A stretch of DNA of 64,000 nucleotides from Siniperca chuatsi (taxonomy: Eukaryota; Chordata; Actinopteri; Centrarchiformes; Sinipercidae), in contig NC_058057.1 in NCBI RefSeq assembly GCF_020085105.1, positions 27,878,542 through 27,942,541 on the forward strand, given 5' to 3'. Both the position numbers and the translations under genes were made by a program. The notes under the pieces are model-generated. The model saw nothing but the letters and a program-made list of their open reading frames with translations. It had not been told where the DNA came from and ran no database searches. This document shows, piece after piece, positions 44,389-56,900 of the stretch (positions within the stretch are counted from its first letter, which is position 1; each line of letters begins with the position of its first letter).

Positions 44389-46616
44389 TTACTGCAGTGA
44401 AGCATCTGATTCTTCCACCGCTGACACAACCTGCAGTTTTACATTTCAGTCTGAATTAAACAACCGAGATGAAACGTGTTGATCAGCGAGCTTTAGAGGA
44501 GAACAGAGCCAGGCTAGCTGTTTCCCCCTGCTTCCAGTCTTTATGCTAAGCTACGCTAACCACCAGGCGAGAGAAGAGGTCGTAACGTGAAGTTCACGTT
44601 AAACACCGAACTGTGAAAAACTACGGACGACACAGAGGAGGCGGGGCTTATGCACCAGCAGCACGTGTCATCTTGTTTGCAAACGTCCAATCAGCACGCG
44701 CACACACTTCCTTGTTTCTTGTCGTCTGCGTTCGGCTGCAGCTCTTCGTCAGCAGGAAGCGTTCGTCGTGTTGTGGTGTAAAACGTTTCTCACGTCTCCC
44801 TCTCTGGAGCTCAAACTGAAAACACACACAGCTTTTTATGTTTTCAGCCGTTTGTAGATATTTGCCTCAGAACGTGAAACCAAGTCCATTAATATTAGAC
44901 TAATATTATTAATATCAGACTATTTCCTTAATAAGTATTGATCCTATCGTGATTATCTCCATTAACAGATGCGGGGTTTGTTTTTCTTCAGTGCTTTGAA
45001 GATCTTTCCCAGTCTGGCTGCTTAGCGTCTTGTTCTGGTTTCATTCTGCAGATCTGAACATATTGAGTCAGCATGTTTTAAATCAGTTAGACGTGTTAGT
45101 TGTTGCACCTGCCTCCCAGGTGTGCAGCAGATGCAGTAAGATGGTAATTCCTCCTAATGTCGAACCTTTGATTTCTCTCCGTCTCAGGAATCTGTGGCGT
45201 TGCTGTTAACGTCTAAATCAACTTCGAGTCAAAACTTTTGTTGTCAAACTTTCCTTTTCACTCGTCTTCATCTTCATCTTTAACGTTTTACAGTGAATTT
45301 AGTAAGTTGGGTTTTGGTTTTTTAGAAAGTGAAACATTTATCTTCTTCTCATGAGAGAAATGCTGATTTAAACGTTTTCACAGAAAGATTTTGGACATTT
45401 TTTATTAATTAAACTTTATTCAGTTGAGTTCTCCCAGCTGTTAACGTGACGTTCGAACGCTTCGGACGTACTTTATTTTAAACGTTAAATAACGCTTTAT
45501 TTAAATCATATTCAGAAGACAAACACATTTAAAGATGTTAAAGTCACGCTGAACCTTCAGCTCGTCTGCAGTGAAAATATGAATTTTACAGAGGACCAAA
45601 GTCCTAAAAGATAATAATAATAATAAAACTTCTAATATACACAAATAGAAATATTTAATCTTCAGAGGCTCCAGATTTATTCTGAAACTGTAGAAAAACA
45701 GTTTCATGTTTTCTGTTGAGTTTTAACAATCACTGATTTCATTTGTAGTTTAAGTAAAATAACTGTTTTACAGATATTTCTTTCAATATTCAACCGTTTT
45801 ACCTCAGTTTCTGATGAAACTTAGTTTTTTTCAAGATTTCCAGAACAAAATCCGTAACGACGTAATTAACGAGGCGTCAAATCGATAATTTACAGAACGA
45901 AACACGTAAATTTCATGCAAAACATTTGAGGGATGAAATATTTTCCAGATGAACAACAAAACTAATTTCTACTTTTCAGGAAATTAAAATGAATGAATCA
46001 GGATTTATCAGTTAATTATTTATTTTTGGGAATTTTGACGTGATTTATTTTTAACTTCCTATTATAACAAATATAAAATACGAGACTTTGTCGGGAATAA
46101 AACGATAAAGTCTGGACTCTTTCATCACTAATCATCTAACCATCAAACCTCCGACCTGAACGTGAATTACAGAAAATCCTGCCAACAAACGATCAGAAAG
46201 ATTTTAGCCTCGAAGCTTATCAATATTTACATCTGACCTCGAACTGTTCAGGGAGCAGCAACACAAAAACTTTAAACTGAAGGAAATGAAAAAGATTCAT
46301 TTAGTCATTTTTCTTTATTTTGACTTTACCGCTTTGAAGGACGTTAATCAGCTTTTTCCTCTCATCTCTCCGCTTCCTTTTCTGAACACACGGTCGGGTG
46401 TTTTCACTTTGCTTCACCACGTGAAAGTTTCCAGAACAGAAGTGGCGTGAAGCTGCGTCACCATCAGCTGCGGACAGGTGCGCTGTCGTTATATGATCAT
46501 AGGAGCTTCACCTGTCAGTCAGATGTCGTCCTGATGACGTCATGAGGGCGAATGACCGTAAGAAACTTTGTTGATTTTATTTGGAGAGTTTGAGACGAGG
46601 TCGTGTTTCACCGCCG

Positions 46617-46618
<2 letters not shown>
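44389..46618. other. Intergenic, no gene seen
   Basis: Contains a MITE-family end at 44508-44560, an (ATA)n run near 45610-45627, and otherwise AT-rich unique DNA. No coding or RNA gene supported. Confidence 0.5.
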
Positions 46619-46661
<43 letters not shown>

Positions 46662-46662
46662 C
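46619..46662. repeat. (GT)n microsatellite
   Basis: About 21 uninterrupted GT units in intergenic DNA. Likely polymorphic. Confidence 0.95.
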
Positions 46663-47044
46663 GTACCTGCTGGTTCGGGCAAGGCTGGATGAATGACGCC
46701 GTCGCCGCCTGCTGCTCACTTCCTGTCACTGCAGCTTCCTGCGGCTTCTTCGTCTTCAGCGTTTTCTGATCAGCTCGGGCTTTAGGACGCAACTGATGAC
46801 CGTTTTCATTATCCAGTCATCTGCAGAACGACGTCTCGATCAATAGATTACTTGTTTAGGACGTTTCAGGAAACGTCAGAAAACACCACGACGGTTTCTC
46901 GCCCAAAAACACATAAAACAGACAAAAGAACACAGAGAGAATGTTGTTTTCTTTATCATTCATTGATTAGCAAAATATCTGGCGATCCGATAACTGATCA
47001 GAGTTCAGCTTCGACTGGCCGAACGTCAAGAAAATAACAAAATC

Positions 47045-47982
47045 CAGACGTGTCGATTTATTTATTCATGTCCTTTAATGAGGCGTTCAGGTGCAGCAGC
47101 AGGTGTGTGGAGTTCTTTGTTACCTGCCTTTGAGGGACATCAGCATATTAATAACATAATAAGTTGTCACACGTGCGTACAGTTGTATTATTTATTTACA
47201 GGTAAAGCCGTACAACAACAACTCTGTCTGAAGCTTCTGATCAAAGAACAAATCCAGAGACTCGTTCGGCAGCCGACTCACGTGTCGGTGGAGGACTGCG
47301 GCGGACAGTTATTATCGATTAAACGTCAATCACAACTTCCAAAAACCCATTTCGACGTGTTGAAAAAGATTCTGTCCAACAGTCCGAAGATATTCAGAAA
47401 ACCGAACAGAAAAGAGAGAAAACGATTCAAACGACAAAAATCATCTTCCTGACAATCAGCTGATCGTTTCCAGATTCAGTTTCAGACGTTTGGATTTATT
47501 AAAGACACTGAGCATCACGCCGCAGGTAAAACACACCTGAGCCGATGCTGCTTCAACGTGGAGCGACAGCAGCCAATCAGAGAGCGGGACAGGCTTCAGC
47601 TTCCGTCACGTGACGAGCTGAAATCCAACCTGCTAGCTAACCGCTCGCTAACGGTCAGGTGTGGTTGTATACGGCGGGCGGGTCGGCATCCGATGGGAGA
47701 CGTTAACCGCCGCTGAGGTCACGATGAGTCGTCGAAACTGTTTTTACAGGAAGAGAAAAGACGGATTCTGATGTAAAAAAATACTCAAAAACGACACATT
47801 TAGCTCGCAACAAGAGACGAAACACAGCATCACAAGCCGGGAAACGGATTTTTCACGTCACGTGTCTTTAAGGCTCCGGGTTTTTCTGGGTTTTCTGACG
47901 AACCCGCCAGTCCTCTGATGTCGGAGCGTCCCTGAACGCACCGAAGGAAACGCTGAGCTCCAACGAACAAACTGAAGGTTTC
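47045..47982 (-). other. taf1b: Probable taf1b 3' UTR
   Basis: This lies downstream of the taf1b stop on the minus strand. The best polyadenylation signal is the overlapping AATAAATAAATC at about 47054-47065, giving a 3' UTR of about 930 bases; an earlier AATAAA-like motif is near 47185. A plus-strand open frame at 47078-47452 overlaps it antisense and shows no known domain. Inferred, not proven. Confidence 0.45.
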
Positions 47983-50900
47983 TCATGTTTCTCCAGTTTC
48001 TCGTCCTCTCTGTGGCGTCCTGGTCTGAGCTCTGGTCCTGGTCCTGGTCTGAGCTCTGGTCCTGGTCCGAGCTCCGGTCCTGGTCTCAGTCCTGGTCCTG
48101 GTCCGAGCGGCGGTCCTGGTCTGAGGTCCGGTCGTCGCCGTCGTCCTGGGCGTTTTGCTGCCGACCACTCGCCTCTCCACCCTCAGCACCTCCTCGTACA
48201 GGTACGCCGGCTTCACGTCCAGCAGGAAGGAGAAGAGCTGCAGCAGCCAGACGAACGTCCGAGGCAGCGTCGGCTCCACCTCCGAGTAATGACTCCGGCA
48301 CTTCCTGCAGAGAAGAAGAAATCAGGACAAGAAGAGACTCTGCGTCTGCAGGATCTGAAGCACGGGGGTCGCAGGTTGAGTCACGTCGCTGTTTAGTTAA
48401 TGATCGCGAATATGTCACAGATGTCGATGATCTACGTTACCTTTTGAGCTCAAATTAGCGTTTTTGTGCGCGTTGTCATGACGCCATTTTAACAACAACA
48501 ACTCGTGTTTGGCGTTATGTTGTTATAATTATTCACGTACGTTAAAAACGTAATAAAATCCCAAATCTGTAAATAAGAGGAGCTCACGTGTTACAGAGAA
48601 ACACGAGCTTTTTCTGGGGGAATAAACGTTAAAAGTGGAGCTGAAGGGCAACGAGCTGAGCTTCCATCAGGAGCCAAACGCCATCGAGCTCCTCGCCTTT
48701 CATTAGGAAAGCAGTTTAAGAACATTTACTGCAGCCGTTAGAAACTGAGCACAGTTAGCTGATCAGTAATCAATACAAACTCACATTATTCGACTGTAAA
48801 CCGTTAATCAAACCAATAACTAACCGCAGTCGACGTCAGACACCCTCATCATACTTTATCAGTTACCCAGTGTTCCTGTAGTGGTGACAAAACATAAAAA
48901 AATACAGGCCACATACAGTGTCAGCAGTTTGAATTAAACTGAAGCTCCCTGCGCTCTCTGCCAAACTCCCTTTAAGAAATGTGACATTTTAACAATTCCT
49001 TACGTGTCCGCTAAAAGCACACGACTCTAGAAACGCGAGATAAAAGGCGTCGCATGTCGACAGTCTTCTTGTCAATTTGGCATCAATATAATCCTTAAAG
49101 ATAAACCGTATTTCTGTTCTTTCACGCTTTACGCTCCTCACATTTTGGATTTTGTGCCTCAGCTCGCTGCCGGCCTCCGTTGTTTAGCTGCGCTATTTCA
49201 GCGAGCGTTTCAGAAACTAAGATTTCTCACTAAAATTCGTGCTGGTTGGTGGATCAGACACCCGCCGAATTAAACACCGACTCATAACGCTGCTAATTCA
49301 CCGTCTCTCGTGTGTGTGCGAGGCGGTACTTGAGGTTGTCGGCCGTTACCAAGGTAACTACGCGGTTTGCTGCTTCCTGTTTGGGGCTGGAGAGACACAG
49401 TACGAGCGCAGACGGTAAGAAACGGGGTTTAGACAGCGAGGTTTCTCTCGTTTATTTCTCTGATTTCAACACAGAGTTGTTGCTCACAGAGTCCGTTCGC
49501 ATCATCGGGGGAAACACGTGGCGACGCATCAACGGCGAGTTTCTCTGCGTCCTTTTCGGATTTCAACGCGTCAGAGACGCAGGACGCGTGCCTGGCAACA
49601 TCCCTGGGATTACTCGGATTAAGTCAGTTTATCGCTCAGCTGACTTTAAACTCAGCGAAGGAGTTTCAGCCCGCATCGCTGTCACTGCCGGCCTACCGGG
49701 GGTTGCAGGGTCTGAGTGCCGGGTGCCAGTACGCGGCGTTAGAGGGAGTCAGGACGTTGTGTTTCAGGGTCAAGACTCCGTCCAGCTTCTTCTGGTGCAG
49801 ACTGGGACCGTCGGCTCCGTCCTCGTCCCCCCAGCAGAACCAGAAGCTGGAAGGATCGCCGCGCTCGACGCCCGCCGGACGAGAGGACAGCTTCTCAAAA
49901 CAGACCTGCACCTGCTCTGCTACTCCTGCACACACACAAACACCACGGCTGCTTCAGGTTCAGAGCATTCACTGACAGCAGCGCTCCCGCAGCTTTAGGC
50001 TAGTTAGGGATCCGCGGGAACCCTGAATAAGTGCATTTAGCTTTAAGCTAACAGGCTAAAACATAAAGAAATACCAGTATGGTCCTTGAGGGATGTTACC
50101 GCACTACTAGCAGCTGATTGGATATCTTCCCCTGCCCGCCACCAGACTTTAAGACAATTAATGAGTCGACATGTCACACACGTATATCTTTAGATTCAGT
50201 GTGACGTTCACTTCCGGGGGTTTCATTAGCTCAGTGTCAGACTTTCAAACTCAGACTCTTACTTTTCTTCTTCATCACGACACTTTTGTCCTTCCTGTTT
50301 GGGTAAAGAGGTTTCGTGGCCATCCACTGTTTCCTGTGGACGAGAGGCAGAGGAATAACAAACACTGTACATTAGTGAGTATAACGGATTCATCTTTAAA
50401 AAAGGTGAATAAATGTGAAATCACTAAAAAGGACAAACATCCCTTAAAGAAAGCTCCGAAACACCTTAATCATCCCATAAACAAACACGATATAACAGCT
50501 GTTTCTCTTCTCATCTAACTCTGTGAATTAAGGATTTATTTCGACCAGAGCTGGTGACTGTTGGAGCAGCGGAAAGACCAACAGAGAGGTAAAATTAACA
50601 TTTTTCTCAATGGAGTCTGGTGCGCTGTAGCGCCCATTTGTTTTGGTCTGAGATGCTGCCGCTCTAGTGAGACATCTAGTGGCGGCGAACGTCGCTTACA
50701 GCTCCTCTAACTTCTCAAACCTTTAACGACAGAGCACAGAGCTTCTCTTTAATTCTTCCGGATTAAAATAAAAAAATATTCAGACAAATATTCCAGTGAA
50801 CCGTCGGTTTACAGACGTCAGGCTCCTCAGGTGTGAAGGTAGTCGGTATCTCACCTGGCGACGTCGCGGCGTCTCCTCTGCCGCGCTCGGATCAGAGCGG

Positions 50901-53900
50901 CCTGCAGCAGCCGGTACCACCTCCTCAGGTTAAACATGTTTCCTGTTACACAGCAGAAACTCACCTTACAGCGTCGACACAAAACACTGATTATATTATA
51001 TTATATTATATTACACCTGTGAAACACAAAAACACCGACGGTCTCGGAGTTCAGAAGTTAAACTTTAGTTTGTCTCAGTTTAAACATTTTCCCTCCATTT
51101 TACATTTTTAATTTCTTTTTAAGAAGCGTACGTTACATAAACAGTCTCTGATGGACAAACTAATATTTTAGGTCGGTTTAATTCCTAAACTGGATGTTTA
51201 GAAGAAGAAGAGATGCGTTTCTAAAGGATTTCACAGATTCAAGTTCCTTTATTGATTCCGTTTACTGTTTTTCGAATGAATCTGTTTGACTGTTTGACTT
51301 AAAGAAGTTTGGCGGCAGCTGTCGATTCTCTGATGTTGTGAAAATGCTCAAACGGCGTCACGTGAGAAACCTGACCTTACCTGTGACCTGCACCTGAAGG
51401 ATTTGAGGATTTATTTACATTTGGGCAGAAACTTTTTTAATGAAAACAAACAAAAGAGTAAATCTCGTGAGTTTGATGAAATATACGAACGATCGGCATC
51501 GAGGCGAAGAGCTCACCTGTGCGGTCACGGTCACTCGCTTCGTTGGATAAATCCCTAAAAGACACAAACCAAAGCGACTCTTTACGTTTGACGTGAAAAC
51601 TTTCTGTAAAAAACTAAAGAACTAAAGTGCGTGCTACCATTCAGTGTGGTCGTCCAGGCCGAAGATGAGCTTCATGGTGATGATGATGAGGGCGGCGGCC
51701 TGGATGTCGTACCGCGGCAGCACGGGGTGAGACGAGGCGTCGAATGTGTTGAATGTTTGATCCGCCATACCGGCGCGCTTCATCAGCCTGCAGACCCACA
51801 GGTGGAGCTCATCTGGAAACAAGGAAACAAGGAAATTATCATCCTGGCAGGTTGTGTTAACGGTGTCAGTGGAGGCGTCGGTGTCAGTGGAGGCGTCGGT
51901 GTCAGCGGAGGCGTCGGTGTCAGCGGAGGCGTCAGTGTCAGCGGAGGCGTCGGTGTCAGCGGAGGCGTCGGTGTCAGTGGAGGCGTCGTGTCAGTGGAGG
52001 CGTTAGTTATCGTCAGTATCAGTGGAGGCGTCGGTGTCAGCGGAGGCGTCGGTGTCAGCGGAGGCGTCGGTGTCAGCGGAGGCGTCGGTGTCAGTGGAGG
52101 CGTCGTGTCAGTGGAGGCGTTAGTTATCGTCAGTATCAGTGGAGGCGTCGGTGTCAGTGGAGGCGTTAGTTATTGTTAGTATCAGTGGAGGCATCGGTGT
52201 CAGTGGAGGCGTTAGTTATCGTTAGTATCAGTGGAGGCGTCGGTGTCAGCGGAGGCGTCGGTGTCAGTGGAGGCGTTAGTTATCGTCAGTATCAGTGGAG
52301 GCATCGGTGTCAGTGGAGGCGTTAGTTATCGTCAGTATCAGTGGAGGCGTCGGTGTCAGCGGAGGCGTCGTGTCAGTGGAGGCGTTAGTTATCGTTAGTA
52401 TCAGTGGAGGCGTCGGTGTCAGTGGAGGCGTTAGTTATTGTTAGTATCAGTGGAGGCATCGGTGTCAGTGGAGGCGTTAGTTATCGTTAGTATCAGTGGA
52501 GGCGTCGGTGTCAGTGGAGGCGTTAGTTATTGTTAGTATCAGTGGAGGCGTCGGTGTCAGTGGAGGCGTTAGTTATCGTCAGTATCAGTGGAGGCGTCGG
52601 TGTCAGCGGAGGCGTCGGTGTCAGTGGAGGCGTCGGTGTCAGTGGAGGCGTTAGTTATCGTCAGTATCAGTGGAGGCGTCGGTGTCAGCGGAGGCGTCGG
52701 TGTCAGCGGAGGCGTCGTGTCAGTGGAGGCGTTAGTTATCGTCAGTATCAGTGGAGGCGTCGGTGTCAGCGGAGGCGTCGGTGTCAGCGGAGGCGTCGTG
52801 TCAGTGGAGGCGTTAGTTATCGTTAGTATCAGTGGAGGCGTCGGTGTCAGCGGAGGCGCGGTGTGTCAGTGGAGGCGTCGGTGTCAGTGGGGCGTTAGTT
52901 ATCGTCAGTATCAGTGGAGGCGTCGGTGTCAGCGGAGGCGTCGTGTCAGTGGAGGCGTTAGTTATCGTTAGTATCAGTGGAGGCGTCGGTGTCAGCGGAG
53001 GCGTCGGTATCAGTGGAGGCGTCGGTGTCAGTGGAGGCGTCGGTATCAGTGGAGGCGTCGGTGTCAGCGGAGGCGTTAGTTATCGTTAGTATCAGTGGAG
53101 GCGTCGGTGTCAGCGGAGGCGTTAGTTATCGTTAGTATCAGTGGAGGCGTCGGTGTCAGTGGAGGCGTCGGTGGCGTCGGTGTCAGTGGAGGCGTCGGTG
53201 TCAGTGGAGGCGTCGGTATCAGTGGAGGCGTCGGTATCAGCGGAGGCGTCGGTGTCAGTGGAGGCGTCGGTGGCGTTAGTGTCAGTGGAGGCGTCGTGTC
53301 AGCGGAGGCGTCGGTGTCAGTGGAGGCGTTAGTTATCGTTAGTATCAGTGGAGGCGTCGGTGTCAGTGGAGGCGTCGGTGTCAGTGGAGGCGTCGGTGTC
53401 AGCGGAGGCGTCGGTGTCAGTGGAGGCGTTAGTTATCGTCAGTATCAGTGGAGGCGTCGGTGTCAGCGGAGGCGTCGGTGTCAGTGGAGGCGTCGGTGTC
53501 AGTGGAGGCGTCGGTATCAGTGGAGGCGTCGTGTCAGCGGAGGCGTCGGTGTCAGTGGAGGCGTCGGTGGCGTTAATGTCAGTGGAGGCGTCGGTATCAG
53601 TGGAGGCGTCGTGTCAGCGGAGGCGTCGTGTCAGCGGAGGCGTCGGTGTCAGTGGAGGCGTTAGTTATTGTTAGTATCAGTGGAGGCGTCGGTGTCAGCG
53701 GAGGCGTCGTGTCAGCGGAGGCGTCGGTGTCAGTGGAGGCGTTAGTTATCGTCAGTATCAGTGGAGGCGTCGTGTCAGTGGAGGCGTCGGTGTCAGTGGA
53801 GGCGTCGGTGTCAGTGGAGGCGTCGGTGTCAGCGGAGGCGTCGGTGTCAGCGGAGGCGTTAGTTATCGTCAGTATCAGTGGAGGCGTCGGTGTCAGTGGA

Positions 53901-56900
53901 GGCGTCGGTGTCAGCGGAGGCGTTAGTTATCGTTAGTATCAGTGGAGGCGTCGGTGTCAGTGGAGGCGTCGGTGTCAGTGGAGGCGCGAAGTTATCGTCA
54001 GTATCAGTGGAGGCGCGGTGTCAGTGGGGCGTTAGTTATCGTTAGTATCAGTGGAGGCGCCGGTGTCAGCGGAGGCGTCGGTGTCAGTGGAGGCGCGAAG
54101 TTATCGTCAGTATCAGTGGAGGCGTCGGTGTCAGTGGGGCGTTAGTATCAGTGGAGGCGTCGGTGTCAGTGGAGGCGTCGGTGTCAGTGGAGGCGTTAGT
54201 TATCGTCAGTATCAGTGGAGGCGTCGGTGTCAGCGGAGGCATTAGTTATTGTTAGTATCAGTGGGCGTCGGTGTCAGTGGAGGCGTCGTGTCAGCGGAGG
54301 CGTCGGTGTCAGCGGAGGCGTTGGTATTAGCGGAGGCGTCGGTGTCAGCGGAGGCGCCGGTGTCAGTGGGGCGTTAGTTATCGTCAGTATCAGTGGAGGC
54401 GTCGGTGTCAGTGGAGGCGTTAGTTATCGTCAGTATCAGTGGAGGCGTCGGTATCAGTGGAGGCGTCGTGTCAGCGGAGGCGTCGGTGTCAGTGGAGGCG
54501 CCGGTGGCGTTAGTGTCAGTGGAGGCGTCGGTATCAGTGGAGGCGTCGTGTCAGCGGAGGCGTCGTGTCAGCGGAGGCGTCGGTGTCAGTGGAGGCGTTA
54601 GTTATCGTTAGTATCAGTGGGCGCGGTGTCAGCGGAGGCGTCGGTGTCAGTGGAGGCGTTAGTTATCGTCAGTATCAGTGGAGGCGTCGTGTCAGCGGAG
54701 GCGTCGGTGTCAGTGGAGGCGTTAGTTATCGTCAGTATCAGTGGAGGCGTCGTGTCAGTGGAGGCGTCGGTGTCAGTGGAGGCGTCGGTGTCAGCGGAGG
54801 CGTTAGTTATCGTCAGTATCAGTGGAGGCGTCGGTGTCAGCGGAGGCATTAGTTATTGTTAGTATCAGTGGAGGCGTCGGTGTCAGTGGAGGCGTCGTGT
54901 CAGCGGAGGCGTCGGTGTCAGCGGAGGCGTTGGTATTAGCGGAGGCGTCGGTGTCAGCGGAGGCGTCGGTGTCAGTGGAGGCGTTAGTTATCGTCAGTAT
55001 CAGTGGAGGCGTCGGTGTCAGTGGAGGCGTTAGTTATCGTCAGTATCAGTGGAGGCGTCGGTATCAGTGGAGGCGTCGTGTCAGCGGAGGCGTCGGTGTC
55101 AGTGGAGGCGTCGGTGGCGTTAGTGTCAGTGGAGGCGTCGGTATCAGTGGAGGCGTCGTGTCAGCGGAGGCGTCGTGTCAGCGGAGGCGTCGGTGTCAGT
55201 GGAGGCGTTAGTTATCGTTAGTATCAGTGGAGGCGTCGGTGTCAGCGGAGGCGTCGGTGTCAGTGGAGGCGTTAGTTATCGTCAGTATCAGTGGAGGCGT
55301 CGTGTCAGCGGAGGCGTCGGTGTCAGTGGAGGCGTTAGTTATCGTCAGTATCAGTGGAGGCGTCGTGTCAGTGGAGGCGTCGGTGTCAGTGGAGGCGTCG
55401 GTGTCAGCGGAGGCGTCGGTGTCAGCGGAGGCGTCGGTGTCAGCGGAGGCGTCGGTGTCAGCGGAGGCGTTAGTTATCGTCAGTATCAGTGGAGGCGTCG
55501 GTGTCAGTGGAGGCGTCGGTGTCAGCGGAGGCGTTAGTTATCGTTAGTATCAGTGGAGGCGTCGGTGTCAGTGGGAGGCGGTGTCAGTGAGGCGTTAGTT
55601 ATCGTCAGTATCAGTGGGGCGCGGTGTCAGTGGAGGCGTTAGTTATCGTTAGTATCAGTGGAGGCGCGGTGTCAGCGGAGGTCGGTGTCAGTGGAGGCGT
55701 TAGTTATCGTCAGTATCAGTGGAGGCGTCGGTGTCAGTGGAGGCGTTAGTATCAGTGGAGGCGTCGGTGTCAGTGGAGGCGTCGGTGTCAGTGGAGGCGC
55801 GAAGTTATCGTCAGTATCAGTGGGGCGTCGGTGTCAGCGGAGGCGCGTTAGTTATTGTTAGTATCAGTGGAGGCGTCGGTGTCAGTGGAGGCGTCGTGTC
55901 AGCGGAGGCGTCGGTGTCAGCGGAGGCGTTGGTATTAGCGGAGGCGTCGGTGTCAGCGGAGGCGTCGGTGTCAGTGGAGGCGTTAGTTATCGTCAGTATC
56001 AGTGGAGGCGTCGGTGTCAGTGGAGGCGTTAGTTATCGTTAGTATCAGTGGAGGCGTCGGTGTCAGCGGAGGCGTCGGTGTCAGTGGAGGCGTTAGTTAT
56101 CGTCAGTATCAGTGGAGGCGTCGGTGTCAGTGGAGGCGTTAGTATCAGTGGAGGCGTCGGTGTCAGTGGAGGCGTTAGTTATTGTTAGTATCAGTGGAGG
56201 CGTCGTGTCAGCGGAGGCGTCGTGTCAGCGGAGGCGTCGGTGTCAGCGGAGGCGTTGGTATTAGCGGAGGCGTCGGTGTCAGCGGAGGCGTCGGTGGCGT
56301 TAGTGTCAGTGGAGGTGTCGGTGTCAGTGGAGGCGTCGGTGTCAGTGGAGGCGTCGGTGTCAGCGGAGGCGTCGGTGTCAGTGGAGGCGTCGGTGTCAGC
56401 GGAGGCGTCGGTATCAGCGGAGGCGTCGGTGTCAGTGGAGGCGTCGGTGTCAGCGGAGGCGTCGGTGGCGTTAGTGTCAGTGGAGGTGTCGGTGTCAGTG
56501 GAGGCGTCGGTGTCAGTGGAGGCGTCGGTGTCAGTGGAGGCGTCGGTGTCAGTGGAGGCGTTAGTTATCGTTAGTATCAGCGGAGGCGTCGGTGTCAGCG
56601 GAGGCGTCGGTGTCAGTGGAGGCGTCGGTGGCGTTAGTGTCAGTGGAGGCGTCGGTGTCAGTGGAGGCGTCGGTGTCAGTGGAGGCGTCGGTGTCAGTGG
56701 AGGCGTCGGTGTCAGTGGAGGCGTTAGTTATCGTTAGTATCAGCGGAGGCGTCGGTGTCAGCGGAGGCGTTAGTTATCGTTAGTATCAGCGGAGGCGTCG
56801 GTGTCAGCGGAGGCGTCGGTATCAGCGGAGGCGTCGGTGTCAGCGGAGGCGTCGGTATCAGCGGAGGCGTCGGTGTCAGCGGTACTGTTACCGGGCAGGT

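Noticed and set aside
33991..47044. grhl1 exons between klf11 and taf1b
   Set aside because: No DNA-binding or dimerisation domain exon of Grainyhead type was recognised on either strand by eye.
49312..49998. 228-codon plus-strand frame
   Set aside because: Runs through repeat-like intron DNA and then antisense to taf1b exon 14; no recognisable family.
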